DNA of 26,202 nucleotides from Thioglobus_C sp964448305 (GTDB taxonomy: Bacteria; Pseudomonadota; Gammaproteobacteria; PS1; Pseudothioglobaceae), in assembly GCA_964448305.1 (NCBI GenBank), contig CAYUWB010000017.1, positions 1-26,202 of the forward strand. The letters are read 5' to 3'. Positions 7,945-16,028 of this stretch are shown here, piece by piece. Below the pieces are notes generated by a model. The model was not told the DNA's origin and did no database searches. It saw nothing but the letters and a program-made list of their open reading frames with translations. How positions within the stretch are numbered: the stretch's first letter is position 1; every line of letters begins with the position of its first letter. A program made the translations under genes and the position numbers.

Positions 7945-8781
7945 CTACAAACTACGTAAGATGTTATTGGCCTTATTTTTAAAGCGCCAAAAATCAGAAC
8001 TAGCAACTTGTTTTTGTTTTGGTAGCGGGTGAGTTAGCGGGTTTCGTCTAGTACCTTTGTAGCGTAATTCATAGTGTAAGTGAGGCCCAGTTGAGCGCCC
8101 AGTTGAGCCCACATAACCAATCACTTGGCCTTTTTTAACCTTCGATGAAGGTTTAAGTCCACGGGCAAATTTAGACAAGTGAGCATACACGGTTACATAA
8201 TTACTTCCATGCTTAATATAGACAGTGTTGCCCAGCGCACCCATTCTTTTTCGGTGTTGAATAACGCCACTAGCCACAGAGTAAACTGGCGTCCCTCTTT
8301 TGGCAGCATAGTCAACTGCTCTATGTGGTTTCCAAGTTTTTAAGATGGGATGAAACCGTTTTCTTTGGAACTTAGAGCTGATACGGTCATATTTTAAAGG
8401 CGCCCTTAAAAAACTTGGGTATAGTGATTTTCCGTTAATATCGTAATAACCAGTACGTCCATGTTTATCTGTGTAAGAAAAAACAGCCAAGTGTTTTTTT
8501 GCACCGATGTAAATTAGCGCACTAGGCGTGCTCTTTTGGTTGCCGACAATAACAAATCGATCGCCCTTTTGTAGGTCTTTATTAAAGTCAATTCCCCAAG
8601 AAAACACACGTATCAGTGTTTTAACAATTTTTGGATTGATATTGGCTTTTTTTGCATCAAAGTTAAGCGACTTGGTAATGGTAATGGTAGAGCGATCCAG
8701 TGTGTTTGAGCTATATGCCAACGCACTAGATGGGCTAATTAGCAACAAAGAAGCAATTAAAAATAAAGCGCGACTAAGCAT
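7945..8781 (-). CDS. M23 family peptidoglycan endopeptidase (LytM domain)
   Basis: A 278-aa exported metallopeptidase that cleaves peptidoglycan cross-bridges. I chose ATG at 8781 because it begins the signal peptide MLSRALFLIASLLLISP, which ends near SALA. Upstream in-frame starts would prepend 38 unlikely residues from within dxr. Zinc ligands of the LytM domain are complete: H153 and D157 (HxxxD in PHRAVD), then H201 in VYAHL and H234/H236 in GPHLHYEL. It is therefore likely an active enzyme rather than a degenerate EnvC-type activator. Before the domain lies a region with an OapA/MepM-like start (KILIRVFSWGIDF-like sequence). The gene overlaps the dxr stop by 8 bp. Confidence 0.88.
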   Translation of the reverse strand: MLSRALFLIASLLLISPSSALAYSSNTLDRSTITITKSLNFDAKKANINPKIVKTLIRVFSWGIDFNKDLQKGDRFVIVGNQKSTPSALIYIGAKKHLAVFSYTDKHGRTGYYDINGKSLYPSFLRAPLKYDRISSKFQRKRFHPILKTWKPHRAVDYAAKRGTPVYSVASGVIQHRKRMGALGNTVYIKHGSNYVTVYAHLSKFARGLKPSSKVKKGQVIGYVGSTGRSTGPHLHYELRYKGTRRNPLTHPLPKQKQVASSDFWRFKNKANNILRSL

Positions 8782-9925
8782 ATTTAGCAACAATTTGAGA
8801 GGCGATGTTTCTCGCTGTTTGGTCATTGGCAATGACAGCATCAAGATCATCCAAGACCGTGTTATTTGTTTGTTCAAGCGTTTGCTCAATAACATGGGGT
8901 ATGTCTAAGAAGCCAATGGTTTGCTTTAAGAAAGCATCAACCGCCACTTCGTTGGCAGCGTTAATGGTTCCCATAGCGCCCCCGCCCTGTTTGAGCGCCT
9001 CGAAAGCCAACCTTAAGCAGGCAAATTTTTCAAGATCTGGCGTATAAAACTCTAAGGGTGAATTGCTGGCTAAGTCTAGCGGCTCAACACCAGAGCTAAT
9101 ACGTTTTGGATAGGACATGGCATAAGAAATCACACTACGCATATCGGGGTTACCAAGTTGTGACAAAGTAGAGCCATCCTCATAATAAACCGAAGAATGC
9201 ACAATGCTTTGTGGGTGCATCACCACATCAATTTGTTCAGGCTTTAGACCAAACAAATAAAAAGCCTCGATTACTTCCAGGCCTTTGTTCATCATCGTGG
9301 CAGAATCTACCGAGATCTTGCGACCCATAGACCAGTTTGGATGAGCACAAGCCTCATCAGGGGTTATTGATTGTAATTCGTTTAATGGCGTGTGTAAGAA
9401 CGGGCCGCCACTAGCGGTGAGTTGAATCTTGCTAAGCCCAGAACGGCCACTTTGTAGGCACTGAAAAATTGCACTGTGCTCTGAATCAACTGGAATGAGT
9501 TCGGCGCCAGAATTTTTAACCGCATCCATAAAAATGTTGCCCGCCAAGACCAAGGATTCTTTGTTGGCCAGCATAATGCGTTTGCCGGCTTTGGCAGCGG
9601 CCAAAGCAGAAGACATGCCAGCAGCGCCCACAATGGCAGCCATGACATAATCGGTTTGCTGATGGGATGCAATATTACACAGCGCTTGTTCGCCGCTAAG
9701 CACTTGCGTGTCATTATCAAGTGCAGTTTTTAGTTTTTCAGCAGAAACTTCATCCATCATTACTGCATAATCTGGTTGGTATTGTTGGCACAGATCAAGC
9801 ATAGCTTGCCAGTTGGTATTGGCGCTAAGTGCAAAGATATTAAATTGATCAGGATGTTGATCAACTACAGATAATGTGCTTTTACCAATTGATCCAGTAG
9901 CACCTAAGAGTGTCATGTTCTTCAT
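8774..9925 (-). CDS. dxr: 1-deoxy-D-xylulose 5-phosphate reductoisomerase
   Basis: Dxr converts DXP to MEP with NADPH, the committed step of the non-mevalonate isoprenoid pathway. The 383-aa protein has the nucleotide-binding GATGSIG at residues 8-14 and LANKESLV near 119-126. The metal-binding pair is D147/E149 in PVDSEHSAIFQ, and MNKGLEVIEAFYLF follows further on. Its ATG overlaps the cdsA stop by 4 bp (ATGA) and its stop overlaps the M23 gene. The co-operonic uppS uses the isoprenoid precursors this pathway supplies. All key residues and length are normal. Confidence 0.96.
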   Translation of the reverse strand: MKNMTLLGATGSIGKSTLSVVDQHPDQFNIFALSANTNWQAMLDLCQQYQPDYAVMMDEVSAEKLKTALDNDTQVLSGEQALCNIASHQQTDYVMAAIVGAAGMSSALAAAKAGKRIMLANKESLVLAGNIFMDAVKNSGAELIPVDSEHSAIFQCLQSGRSGLSKIQLTASGGPFLHTPLNELQSITPDEACAHPNWSMGRKISVDSATMMNKGLEVIEAFYLFGLKPEQIDVVMHPQSIVHSSVYYEDGSTLSQLGNPDMRSVISYAMSYPKRISSGVEPLDLASNSPLEFYTPDLEKFACLRLAFEALKQGGGAMGTINAANEVAVDAFLKQTIGFLDIPHVIEQTLEQTNNTVLDDLDAVIANDQTARNIASQIVAKYA

Positions 9926-10737
9926 AGTAAATTTACACCCAATAAGAAAAATGGTGCAGCCGCAGTCAGCGAGTCAATGCGATCTAATACGCCGCCGTGA
10001 CCTGGCAATATTTGACCGCTGTCTTTCATACCAGATTCACGTTTAAACAAGCTTTCAAATAAATCACCTAAAACAGAAACACTTGATATGACAACGGCTA
10101 AAAACAAGAAGCCTAAATATTTTTCTGTAGAAATTTCTTGTATTTGTAAAAAAATCACCATCACAATAAGTGCAAAACCAATGCCACCAAAAACACCTTC
10201 AATTGACTTTCCTGGGCTAACCTTAGGTGCAAGTTTGTGTTTTCCAAACCCTCTGCCCACAAAGTAAGCGCCTGAATCTGCTGCCCAAATGAGCAGTATC
10301 AACAGCAAAAAATACTCACTACCTTTTGAGTGCAAACTGACTAAGGAAACCCACATAGGTGCTAGTAACAACACGCCACTCATCACTCGAATAATGCCAG
10401 AGCCAAACCAAGATTGTGTGTGGCTAGGGTAGTTCACCACCCAAAATAAATTTAACCCCCACCAGGCGACAGAAACATAAAGCAAAATATATAAATTATC
10501 TAAGTTTTGTGCATGGTTGTTTGCAACCAAAGCGCAACCAACAATAAACAGCATGATTAACGCTCTACCAACAGGCTTTTTTATTTTGATTAATCGTGAA
10601 AACTCCCAAGCACCCAGTGCGACAAAAGCCAACAACAAATAAGAAAAATAAGGCGCAGGCAAGGCAAATATTGCCCATATAAAAGCAGGCGCTAAAATCA
10701 GCGCAGTGGCAACTCTTTGTGTCATTCCACTTAGCAT
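9922..10737 (-). CDS. cdsA: phosphatidate cytidylyltransferase (CDP-diacylglycerol synthase)
   Basis: This integral inner-membrane enzyme makes CDP-diacylglycerol from CTP and phosphatidic acid. Its 271 aa carry about seven or eight hydrophobic helices. The CdsA signature SLFKRESGMKDSGQILPGHGG followed by LDRIDS lies near residues 231-256. Two starts are possible: ATG at 10737, inside the end of uppS, giving MLSGMTQRV, or ATG at 10725, five bases after the uppS stop, giving MTQRVATAL. The second fits many family members. The uppS-cdsA-dxr order is a classic gammaproteobacterial envelope cluster. Confidence 0.94.
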   Translation of the reverse strand: MLSGMTQRVATALILAPAFIWAIFALPAPYFSYLLLAFVALGAWEFSRLIKIKKPVGRALIMLFIVGCALVANNHAQNLDNLYILLYVSVAWWGLNLFWVVNYPSHTQSWFGSGIIRVMSGVLLLAPMWVSLVSLHSKGSEYFLLLILLIWAADSGAYFVGRGFGKHKLAPKVSPGKSIEGVFGGIGFALIVMVIFLQIQEISTEKYLGFLFLAVVISSVSVLGDLFESLFKRESGMKDSGQILPGHGGVLDRIDSLTAAAPFFLLGVNLL

Positions 10738-11444
10738 GCTTTGTCCTTGCGAGCGCCAAAGCGACGATCGCGATGATTAAAATCTTTGATGGCTTTGTCT
10801 AGTTCTGCCGGGCTAAAATCTGGCCACAGTGTGTCGGTAAAGTACAGCTCGCTGTAAGCGATATCCCATAATAGAAAGTTGCTAATTCTAAGTTCGCCAC
10901 TGGTGCGAATCAACAGGTCAACTTTGGGTTGGTCTGCTAAAGACAAATATTGAGCAAAAGATTCAATATTAATATCATCAGCATTGATCTTACCATTGGC
11001 CGTTTGTTTGGCAACTTGTTGTGCTGCTTGGGCAATATCCCATTGCCCACCATAGTTGGCTGCAATCACCAATGTCAATCCGGTGTTGTTGGCCAATAGT
11101 GTTTGCGCATCAGCAGCTGTTTGTTGCACCTCTTGAGGAAATAACACCATATCGCCAATAATTTTGAGCTTAACGTTGTGTTTGTTAAGCTTGTTGGTTT
11201 CTTGTTTTAAGACACTTAAAAACAACTTAAACAATAAAGATACTTCTTCGGTTGAACGGTTTTTGTTTTCACTGCTAAAGGCGAATAAAGTAAGCGTTTC
11301 AATCCCTAACTTGCCACAATGTTTCACCGCCTCGCGCACCGCTTTAACGCCTTTTTGATGTCCTTGAATGCGAGGCAAGAAGCGTTTTGACGCCCAACGG
11401 CCGTTGCCGTCCATAATAATTGCAATGTGTTTTGGAATATTCAT
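10731..11444 (-). CDS. uppS: undecaprenyl diphosphate synthase
   Basis: UppS elongates farnesyl-PP with isopentenyl-PP to the C55 carrier lipid used for peptidoglycan synthesis. Family motifs are IMDGNGRWA near the N-terminus with the catalytic Asp, FAFSSENKNR, and LLIRTSGELRISNFLLWD. I chose ATG at 11444 (MNIPKHIAIIMDG, 237 aa). The alternative GTG at 11453 lies only two bases after a perfect minus-strand -10 hexamer at 11456-11461, so it would fall upstream of the expected transcript start. First gene of the envelope operon and divergent from hisF. Confidence 0.94.
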   Translation of the reverse strand: MNIPKHIAIIMDGNGRWASKRFLPRIQGHQKGVKAVREAVKHCGKLGIETLTLFAFSSENKNRSTEEVSLLFKLFLSVLKQETNKLNKHNVKLKIIGDMVLFPQEVQQTAADAQTLLANNTGLTLVIAANYGGQWDIAQAAQQVAKQTANGKINADDINIESFAQYLSLADQPKVDLLIRTSGELRISNFLLWDIAYSELYFTDTLWPDFSPAELDKAIKDFNHRDRRFGARKDKAC

Positions 11445-11455
11445 ATTTCTCACAG

Positions 11456-11461
11456 ATTATA
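11456..11461 (-). promoter_or_regulatory. -10 element of the uppS operon promoter
   Basis: A consensus TATAAT is read on the minus strand at 11461-11456, within GGTATAATC. Transcription would begin near 11449, leaving a leader of only about five bases before the ATG at 11444. A clear -35 is not visible. The element shares the short spacer with the hisF promoter candidate. Confidence 0.55.
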
Positions 11462-11471
11462 CCTACTGCGG

Positions 11472-11477
11472 TAAAAT
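11472..11477 (+). promoter_or_regulatory. -10 element candidate of the hisF promoter
   Basis: TAAAAT lies 8 bases before the hisF ATG, in the context CTGCGGTAAAAT. This is nearly the same as CTGTGGTAAAAT upstream of the gene at 7330. If used, the transcript would start at or next to the ATG, that is leaderless. The -35 region is weak. Confidence 0.4.
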
Positions 11478-11485
11478 TCTCATCT

Positions 11486-12259
11486 ATGAGTTTAGCTAAA
11501 AGAATTATTCCTTGCCTTGATGTGCGTGATGGTCGCGTGGTTAAAGGCGTGCAGTTTGTTGATATTAAAGATGCTGGCGATCCGGTTGAAGTTGCCAAGC
11601 GCTATGACCTTGAAGGCGCTGACGAAATTACTTTTTTAGATATTACAGCCTCCCATGAGGGGCGCGACACCACCGTGCACATGGTAGAAAGTATTGCTGA
11701 GCAAGTCTTTATTCCGCTAACGGTAGGTGGCGGTATTCGCAAACCCGAAGACGTAAGAATCATGCTTAATGCCGGTGCTGACAAAGTAGCAGTCAACTCG
11801 GCGGCTATTTTTAATCCAGATTTAATTAACGAGCTTAGTGCAAAATTTGGCTCGCAATGTATTGTGATTGCCATTGACGCTAAAAAAGTTTCAGACAAGC
11901 CACCAAAGTGGGAAATATTCACCCATGGTGGGCGCAAGCCAACTGGTATTGATGCTGTCCAGTGGGCAGTGAAAATGACTGAAGGTGAGCATGGCGCAGG
12001 TGAGGTGCTATTAACCTCGATGGATTGTGACGGTGTTAAAACCGGCTTTGATTTGCCTTTGACTAAGGCGGTTTCTGATGCGGTTGATGTGCCGGTAATT
12101 GCTTCAGGCGGTGTGGGTAATTTAGATCATTTGTCACAGGGTGTCACTAAAGGTGGAGCAGATGCGGTTTTAGCAGCGAGCATTTTCCATTTCGGCGAAT
12201 ACACAGTGACTGAGGCAAAGCTTGCCATGAAAAAAAATGGTATTGAAGTAAGGTTGTAA
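11486..12259 (+). CDS. hisF: imidazole glycerol phosphate synthase cyclase subunit
   Basis: HisF forms imidazole glycerol phosphate and AICAR from PRFAR and ammonia supplied by HisH. The 257-aa TIM-barrel protein starts at ATG 11486 (MSLAKRIIPCLDVRDGR). An upstream in-frame ATG would add 22 non-homologous residues and run into uppS. Catalytic Asp12 (CLDVRDG) and the second Asp in AIDAKK are present, as are VGGGIR and the phosphate-binding ASGGVG near the end. No other his gene is nearby, so it is separated from the histidine operon. It is followed by oxidase assembly genes that appear to have their own promoter at 12269-12297. Confidence 0.96.
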   Translation: MSLAKRIIPCLDVRDGRVVKGVQFVDIKDAGDPVEVAKRYDLEGADEITFLDITASHEGRDTTVHMVESIAEQVFIPLTVGGGIRKPEDVRIMLNAGADKVAVNSAAIFNPDLINELSAKFGSQCIVIAIDAKKVSDKPPKWEIFTHGGRKPTGIDAVQWAVKMTEGEHGAGEVLLTSMDCDGVKTGFDLPLTKAVSDAVDVPVIASGGVGNLDHLSQGVTKGGADAVLAASIFHFGEYTVTEAKLAMKKNGIEVRL

Positions 12260-12268
12260 TACCTAAAA

Positions 12269-12297
12269 TTGATTTTTTAACAGCTTAAGCGTATCAT
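12269..12297 (+). promoter_or_regulatory. sigma-70 type promoter for the oxidase assembly genes
   Basis: TTGATT (12269-12274) and TATCAT (12292-12297) are separated by exactly 17 bases. The predicted start is near 12304, 20 bases before the ATG at 12324. This would let the assembly genes be expressed independently of hisF. Confidence 0.6.
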
Positions 12298-12323
12298 TTC
12301 GCGCTTTGCAAAACAAGGTTTTT

Positions 12324-12857
12324 ATGAATTCTAAAAAAGAATTATGGGTATTGTTGGCAACTTTTGTTTTGCCAATTGCGCTTGGTACAGCGTTTTTCTA
12401 TTGGAACCCAACAGCGTTTACCGGCACCACAGTTAACTATGGCGAGTTTGTTAATCCAATTATCACCACAGAAGAACAAGATGTTGTTTTTGATGAAAAA
12501 ACCAAAGGCACATTACAGGGCTTATGGACGCTAGCCTATGCAGCCAACACCTGTGGTGACGCTTGTAAAAACACACTCAAAGACATGAAAACCATTCGTA
12601 TTTTAATGAATGAAGACATGCGCCGAATTCAACGACTGCTGTTAATTAACGGCACGACTGATTTACAAGACCCTGGTGTATTGATTGCCAATCCAAGTGA
12701 GGCGCTGAGCCAACAGCTAAACAAATTTCCAAATAATTCTTTATTTTTGATTGATCCATTGGGTAATGTGATGTTGCATTATAACCCACAAGATTTGGTT
12801 ATTAAGCGCGTTATTAAAGACTTAGAGCGCTTGTTTAAATATTCTCGTATTGGTTAA
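12324..12857 (+). CDS. membrane-anchored thioredoxin/SCO-like oxidase assembly protein
   Basis: A 177-aa protein with one N-terminal membrane helix (residues 8-27) and a periplasmic domain carrying C77-G-D-A-C81, a CxxxC pair like that of SCO copper chaperones. Further on, FLIDPLGNVMLHYNP resembles the end of a thioredoxin-fold domain. It corresponds in position and character to the small protein preceding ctaA or ctaB in Pseudomonas cox clusters. The SCO distal histidine is not evident, so a thiol reductase role is as likely as copper transfer. I chose ATG at 12324 with AAGG five bases upstream, rather than TTG at 12306. The gene is 9 bases before ctaB. Confidence 0.8.
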   Translation: MNSKKELWVLLATFVLPIALGTAFFYWNPTAFTGTTVNYGEFVNPIITTEEQDVVFDEKTKGTLQGLWTLAYAANTCGDACKNTLKDMKTIRILMNEDMRRIQRLLLINGTTDLQDPGVLIANPSEALSQQLNKFPNNSLFLIDPLGNVMLHYNPQDLVIKRVIKDLERLFKYSRIG

Positions 12858-12866
12858 TCGGAGACT

Positions 12867-13751
12867 ATGATGCCTTCATTAAGTGATTTACTCGGCCTAT
12901 GCAAACTTAAAGTTGTCGCGCTTATTTTGTTAACCGCTGTGGTCGGTATGTTTTTGGCAGTGCCTGCGCCATACCTACCAGACGCAACGTTAGTGTTAGC
13001 AGCCTCGGTTGGTATTTCTATGGCTTCAGCTTCAGCAGCAGTGTTTAATCATGTGGTTGATGAGCAGATCGATATTCAAATGTCACGTACTGACCAGCGT
13101 CCTTTGCCACAAGGTAAAGTCAGTCGCAATCAAGCGTTAGTTTGGGGTGTGTTTTTAGGCGTGGTTGGCTTGGGTGTATTACAGCTATTTGTTAACACCA
13201 TTACCATGGTGCTCACCTTTATCTCATTAATCGGCTATGCGGTAATCTATACCATGTATCTTAAGCGCGCTACGCCACAGAATATTGTGATTGGTGGCGC
13301 TGCTGGTGCCGCACCGCCAGTGCTTGGTTGGACGGCCATCACCGGCACCCAAGGCATTGAATATGCGTTACTTTTGTTTTTAATTGTATTTATTTGGACG
13401 CCACCACACTTTTGGGCGCTCGCCATTTATCGTGTTGAAGAATACAAAAAAGTGGATGTACCAATGCTGCCGGTAACACATGGCCTGGCTTATACGCGCA
13501 TGCAAATTTTGCTGTACACGGTGTTGTTATTGTTAGTAACCTTGTTGCCTTACTTGGCAGGCATGTCGGGTCTAATCTATTTGGCTTCAGCCCTGATTTT
13601 AGGGTTAATGTTCTTGGCTTACTCAATTAAAATTTACAAAAATCCAGATGACAACAAAATCGCTTGGCGCACATTTATGTTTTCTGTTAACTATTTAATG
13701 TTATTATTTATCGCATTGCTAGTAGACCATTACTGGCTATTTACTTTATAG
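12867..13751 (+). CDS. ctaB: protoheme IX farnesyltransferase (heme O synthase)
   Basis: This membrane prenyltransferase (CtaB/CyoE) converts heme b to heme O, the precursor of heme A for the aa3-type oxidase. It is 294 aa with about nine membrane helices. The aspartate-rich prenyl-PP site appears as NHVVDEQIDIQMSRTDQRP near residues 61-79. The second polar loop has YTMYLKRATPQN and the loop WTPPHFWALAIYRVEEY is conserved. Two ATGs (12867, 12870) follow a GGAG ribosome site. Its product feeds CtaA, encoded on the other strand at 14764-15896, and finally CoxA. Confidence 0.95.
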   Translation: MMPSLSDLLGLCKLKVVALILLTAVVGMFLAVPAPYLPDATLVLAASVGISMASASAAVFNHVVDEQIDIQMSRTDQRPLPQGKVSRNQALVWGVFLGVVGLGVLQLFVNTITMVLTFISLIGYAVIYTMYLKRATPQNIVIGGAAGAAPPVLGWTAITGTQGIEYALLLFLIVFIWTPPHFWALAIYRVEEYKKVDVPMLPVTHGLAYTRMQILLYTVLLLLVTLLPYLAGMSGLIYLASALILGLMFLAYSIKIYKNPDDNKIAWRTFMFSVNYLMLLFIALLVDHYWLFTL

Positions 13752-13759
13752 GGGGAAAT

Positions 13760-13951
13760 GTGAAAGGATTAGGGCAAGTATTTAAAGCAGTCACTTCAGC
13801 CATGATTGGTGTGGGCAAGAAAGAAGACCTTATTAAGGACTTTGAACGCACTGAAAAACAAGGCCCCTGGCCTTATATCATTGTTGGTTTAATAATGACG
13901 GTGGTTTTTATTATGTTGGTGATTGCCGTCGTTAAATTTGCCCTAGCTTAA
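13760..13951 (+). CDS. DUF2970 small membrane protein
   Basis: A 63-aa protein with one C-terminal membrane helix (about residues 38-61, PYIIVGLIMTVVFIMLVI). It is preceded by a charged segment with IGVGKKEDLIKDFER, matching the DUF2970 family often found in cytochrome oxidase clusters. It starts with GTG at 13760 after GGGGGA; the ATG two bases earlier is followed at once by TGA. Its stop overlaps the convergent SCO stop by 4 bases. Function is unknown, though context suggests oxidase assembly or stability. Confidence 0.8.
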   Translation: MKGLGQVFKAVTSAMIGVGKKEDLIKDFERTEKQGPWPYIIVGLIMTVVFIMLVIAVVKFALA

Positions 13952-14733
13952 TCTAGTGTTTCAATAATTAGATCAAGTGCAACCGCCATTTTGGGTGTGT
14001 GGTGTGGGCTGGTCAACAGCCCTGTTAATTCAAGATTAGGGCTTAATAATAAGTAACTGGTCGTGTGATTGATGAGATAGTTGTTGCTCATCTTCATATC
14101 TTTGTGGTCATTATGCTTTTTCGTCATTTTTTTATGTTTGCTATGGTCTTCTATCAACGCTTTTTGTTTGGTCTTTTCTACTTCGTGATAAACCCCTAAC
14201 GCTTTTGTCATATTGGTTAACACTTCATCTTCAGCACTCAGGCCGATAAAGTTAGCATTAAAGCGTTTAGTAAAAGCGTCTAGATTGCCCACATCACGTT
14301 TTGGGTCAACAGATATAAACACCACTTGAAGCTTATTGGCGTGTTTCATCATACCAAGCGTTTGATTTAGTGTTGCTAAGTCAGTCGGGCATACATCTGG
14401 GCATGAGGCATAGCCAAAATACAAGATCGACCATTTGTCTTTTGCCGCTTCAGATAGCAACACCGTCTTGCGTTTGTCATCAATTAACGAGAACTTCCCT
14501 TGTAGTGATTTTGGGTTAGAGTATAGGGAGGCGGCAGGGTTAACCTCTTTAGACAGCTCCTTGATTTTATTGGCACCAGGGACCAGTAAAAGATAGGCCA
14601 ACACAACCATAGCCACGCCCAGCCATATAATACTATTACGTGTCTTTTTTATTTGTACACATCTTCCCTTGCCCGTACAGGTTTCAAATTTTTCATCACT
14701 ACAGGCATGATCATTTTCAATAAAATTTTTCAC
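13948..14733 (-). CDS. SCO1/SenC/PrrC copper chaperone with His/Met-rich insert
   Basis: SCO proteins deliver copper to the CuA site of oxidase subunit II. The 261-aa protein has a membrane helix at about 35-53 and a periplasmic thioredoxin-fold domain with C111-P-D-V-C115 and the distal histidine H223. Two features are unusual. A charged insert at about 186-218 contains H197, H200, H207, H210 and M203, M213, M215. The short cytoplasmic N-terminus has three cysteines, C11, C19 and C25. Both could bind metal, but that is inference. The start is GTG with GGGGAG upstream. It lies 30 bases downstream of ctaA on the same strand and overlaps the DUF2970 stop tail to tail. Confidence 0.92.
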   Translation of the reverse strand: MKNFIENDHACSDEKFETCTGKGRCVQIKKTRNSIIWLGVAMVVLAYLLLVPGANKIKELSKEVNPAASLYSNPKSLQGKFSLIDDKRKTVLLSEAAKDKWSILYFGYASCPDVCPTDLATLNQTLGMMKHANKLQVVFISVDPKRDVGNLDAFTKRFNANFIGLSAEDEVLTNMTKALGVYHEVEKTKQKALIEDHSKHKKMTKKHNDHKDMKMSNNYLINHTTSYLLLSPNLELTGLLTSPHHTPKMAVALDLIIETLD

Positions 14734-14763
14734 CGCTCTCCCCTTCGGTTTTGTTTATTTTGT

Positions 14764-15896
14764 TTATGCAGGCGTTTTAAATATTTTATGCGCTAATGCA
14801 ACAAGGCTGAGTAACAACAACAAGGCAACTGCATTATGTAGAACCGNNNNNNNNNNNNNNNNNNNNNNNNNNNNNNNNNNNNNNNNNNNNNNNNNNNNNN
14901 NNNNNNNNNNNNNNNNNNNNNNNNNNNNNNNNNNNNNNNNNNNNNNGCTAATGCAACAAGGCTGAGTAACAACAACAAGGCAACTGCATTATGTAGAACC
15001 GCAACCGCCATTGGAATTGACAGCACCACATTTAAAATACCCAAAATCACTTGCACGATTAACAAGCCACCAGTTAATAACAAGTTTGATTTTAAGTGTG
15101 CATAACCTTTAAACAAATAAATAAGCGCAACAATTAAAACTGTCGTTACTAGCGCACCAATGCGGTGCATCATTTGAATAGCGGCACGGGCTTGGTTTTC
15201 TAATACACCAAATTCATAATCATGTTCTGCACCAATCGGCCCCCAATACAAGGCTCTAATAAAGTCCATCTCTGGCCACCAAGAGCCCAAACATCTTGGA
15301 AACTCTTCGCCACAAGATAGTGCTGCGTAGTTGGTACTGGTCCAACCGCCGAGAATAATTTGTAAACTAAGCACAGCCAAAGTAACCAATAGTAATGATT
15401 TGTGTCTTTTTAAAACGTGTCGGTAAGTAATTAATGGACCACCTTGATTGAGCAATAGCCAAGTAAGCAAGACAGTTGTCATAAAACCACCAATTAAATG
15501 AGTGGTTACAATCCCAGGATGTACTAATAGTGTAACCGTCCACATGCCAAAGGCGCCTTGCAGCATCACAAATAATGCGGTAAAACTCGGTAATGCCATT
15601 GATTGGTGGTATTGTGGTTTACCCCTTAAAGCTAAAACAAATAAAATTAAAATAACCAGCCCAAGAGCTGAGGCGGCGTAACGATGTATCATTTCTTTCC
15701 AGCCTTTAGCCACTTCAACTGGCCGGTCATAACCTTCAAGTTTGGTGCCGTCTGCTGCATCAGGAACAGTCAGCTGTCCATAGCAGCCAGGCCAATCAGG
15801 ACAACCTAAGCCAGCATCGCCAAGTCGTGTATAGGCGCCTAAGATCACCACAATAAGTGCCAAGACAATAGAAATTTGTAGTATTTTTTTAAACAT
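14764..15896 (-). CDS. ctaA: heme A synthase CtaA, split by an artificial assembly gap
   Basis: CtaA (COX15 family) oxidises heme O to heme A. As given, the reading frame meets 100 N at 14847-14946. The 55 bases on either side (14792-14846 and 14947-15001) are identical. Removing one copy and the Ns leaves 978 bases, exactly 326 codons, encoding 325 aa that end ALAHKIFKTPA with stop TAA at 14766-14764. The four heme-ligand histidines are present: H71, H133, H244 and H302. So are the two cysteine pairs C32/C38 and C195/C202, with about eight membrane helices. The coordinates cover the gene including the false gap. It is transcribed with the SCO gene. Confidence 0.93.
14792..15001. other. assembly artefact: 100-N gap flanked by identical 55-base ends
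   Basis: Bases 14792-14846 and 14947-15001 are identical, flanking 100 Ns of round placeholder length. This is what an unmerged contig overlap looks like after scaffolding. Collapsing 155 bases restores an open ctaA frame to its stop, whereas the sequence as given shifts it. Confidence 0.93.
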
Positions 15897-15971
15897 GTAA
15901 TTGCAAAAGTTTTGTAATAATAGATGAGACGTATTTTAATGATTAAACCAGTTTATGCAAAACTCTCTCAT

Positions 15972-16005
15972 AAAAAAGCCCTTGTACAAGTATGCAAAGG
16001 GCTTT
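15972..16005 (-). terminator. terminator of the DUF2189 gene
   Basis: AAAGCCCTT (15975-15983) pairs with AAGGGCTTT (15997-16005). On the minus strand the stem leads into six T residues (15977-15972). It lies 24 bases past the stop of the DUF2189 gene and upstream of ctaA, so it insulates the two minus-strand units. Confidence 0.8.
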
Positions 16006-16028
16006 AGAGGGATAAAATTAAGCTCGTA

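Noticed and set aside
8782..8895. Longer N-terminus for the M23 peptidase
   Set aside because: The added 38 residues lie within dxr and precede a clear signal peptide starting at 8781.
8528..8908. Open plus-strand frame opposite the M23 peptidase and dxr
   Set aside because: Antisense to two well-supported genes, no ribosome site, no recognisable protein character.
11420..11485. Upstream start for hisF
   Set aside because: It adds 22 residues with no family resemblance, overlaps uppS and lies upstream of the likely promoter.
14793..14846. Alternative C-terminus of CtaA read through the N run
   Set aside because: It translates the duplicated flank in the wrong frame, giving a cysteine-rich tail that the collapsed sequence does not have.
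14847..14946. A real sequencing gap of unknown content in ctaA
   Set aside because: Identical 55-base flanks and restoration of an exact reading frame on collapse show an unmerged overlap.
15981..15990. CTTGTACAAG palindrome as an operator
   Set aside because: It overlaps one arm and the loop of the DUF2189 terminator and is too short to stand alone.
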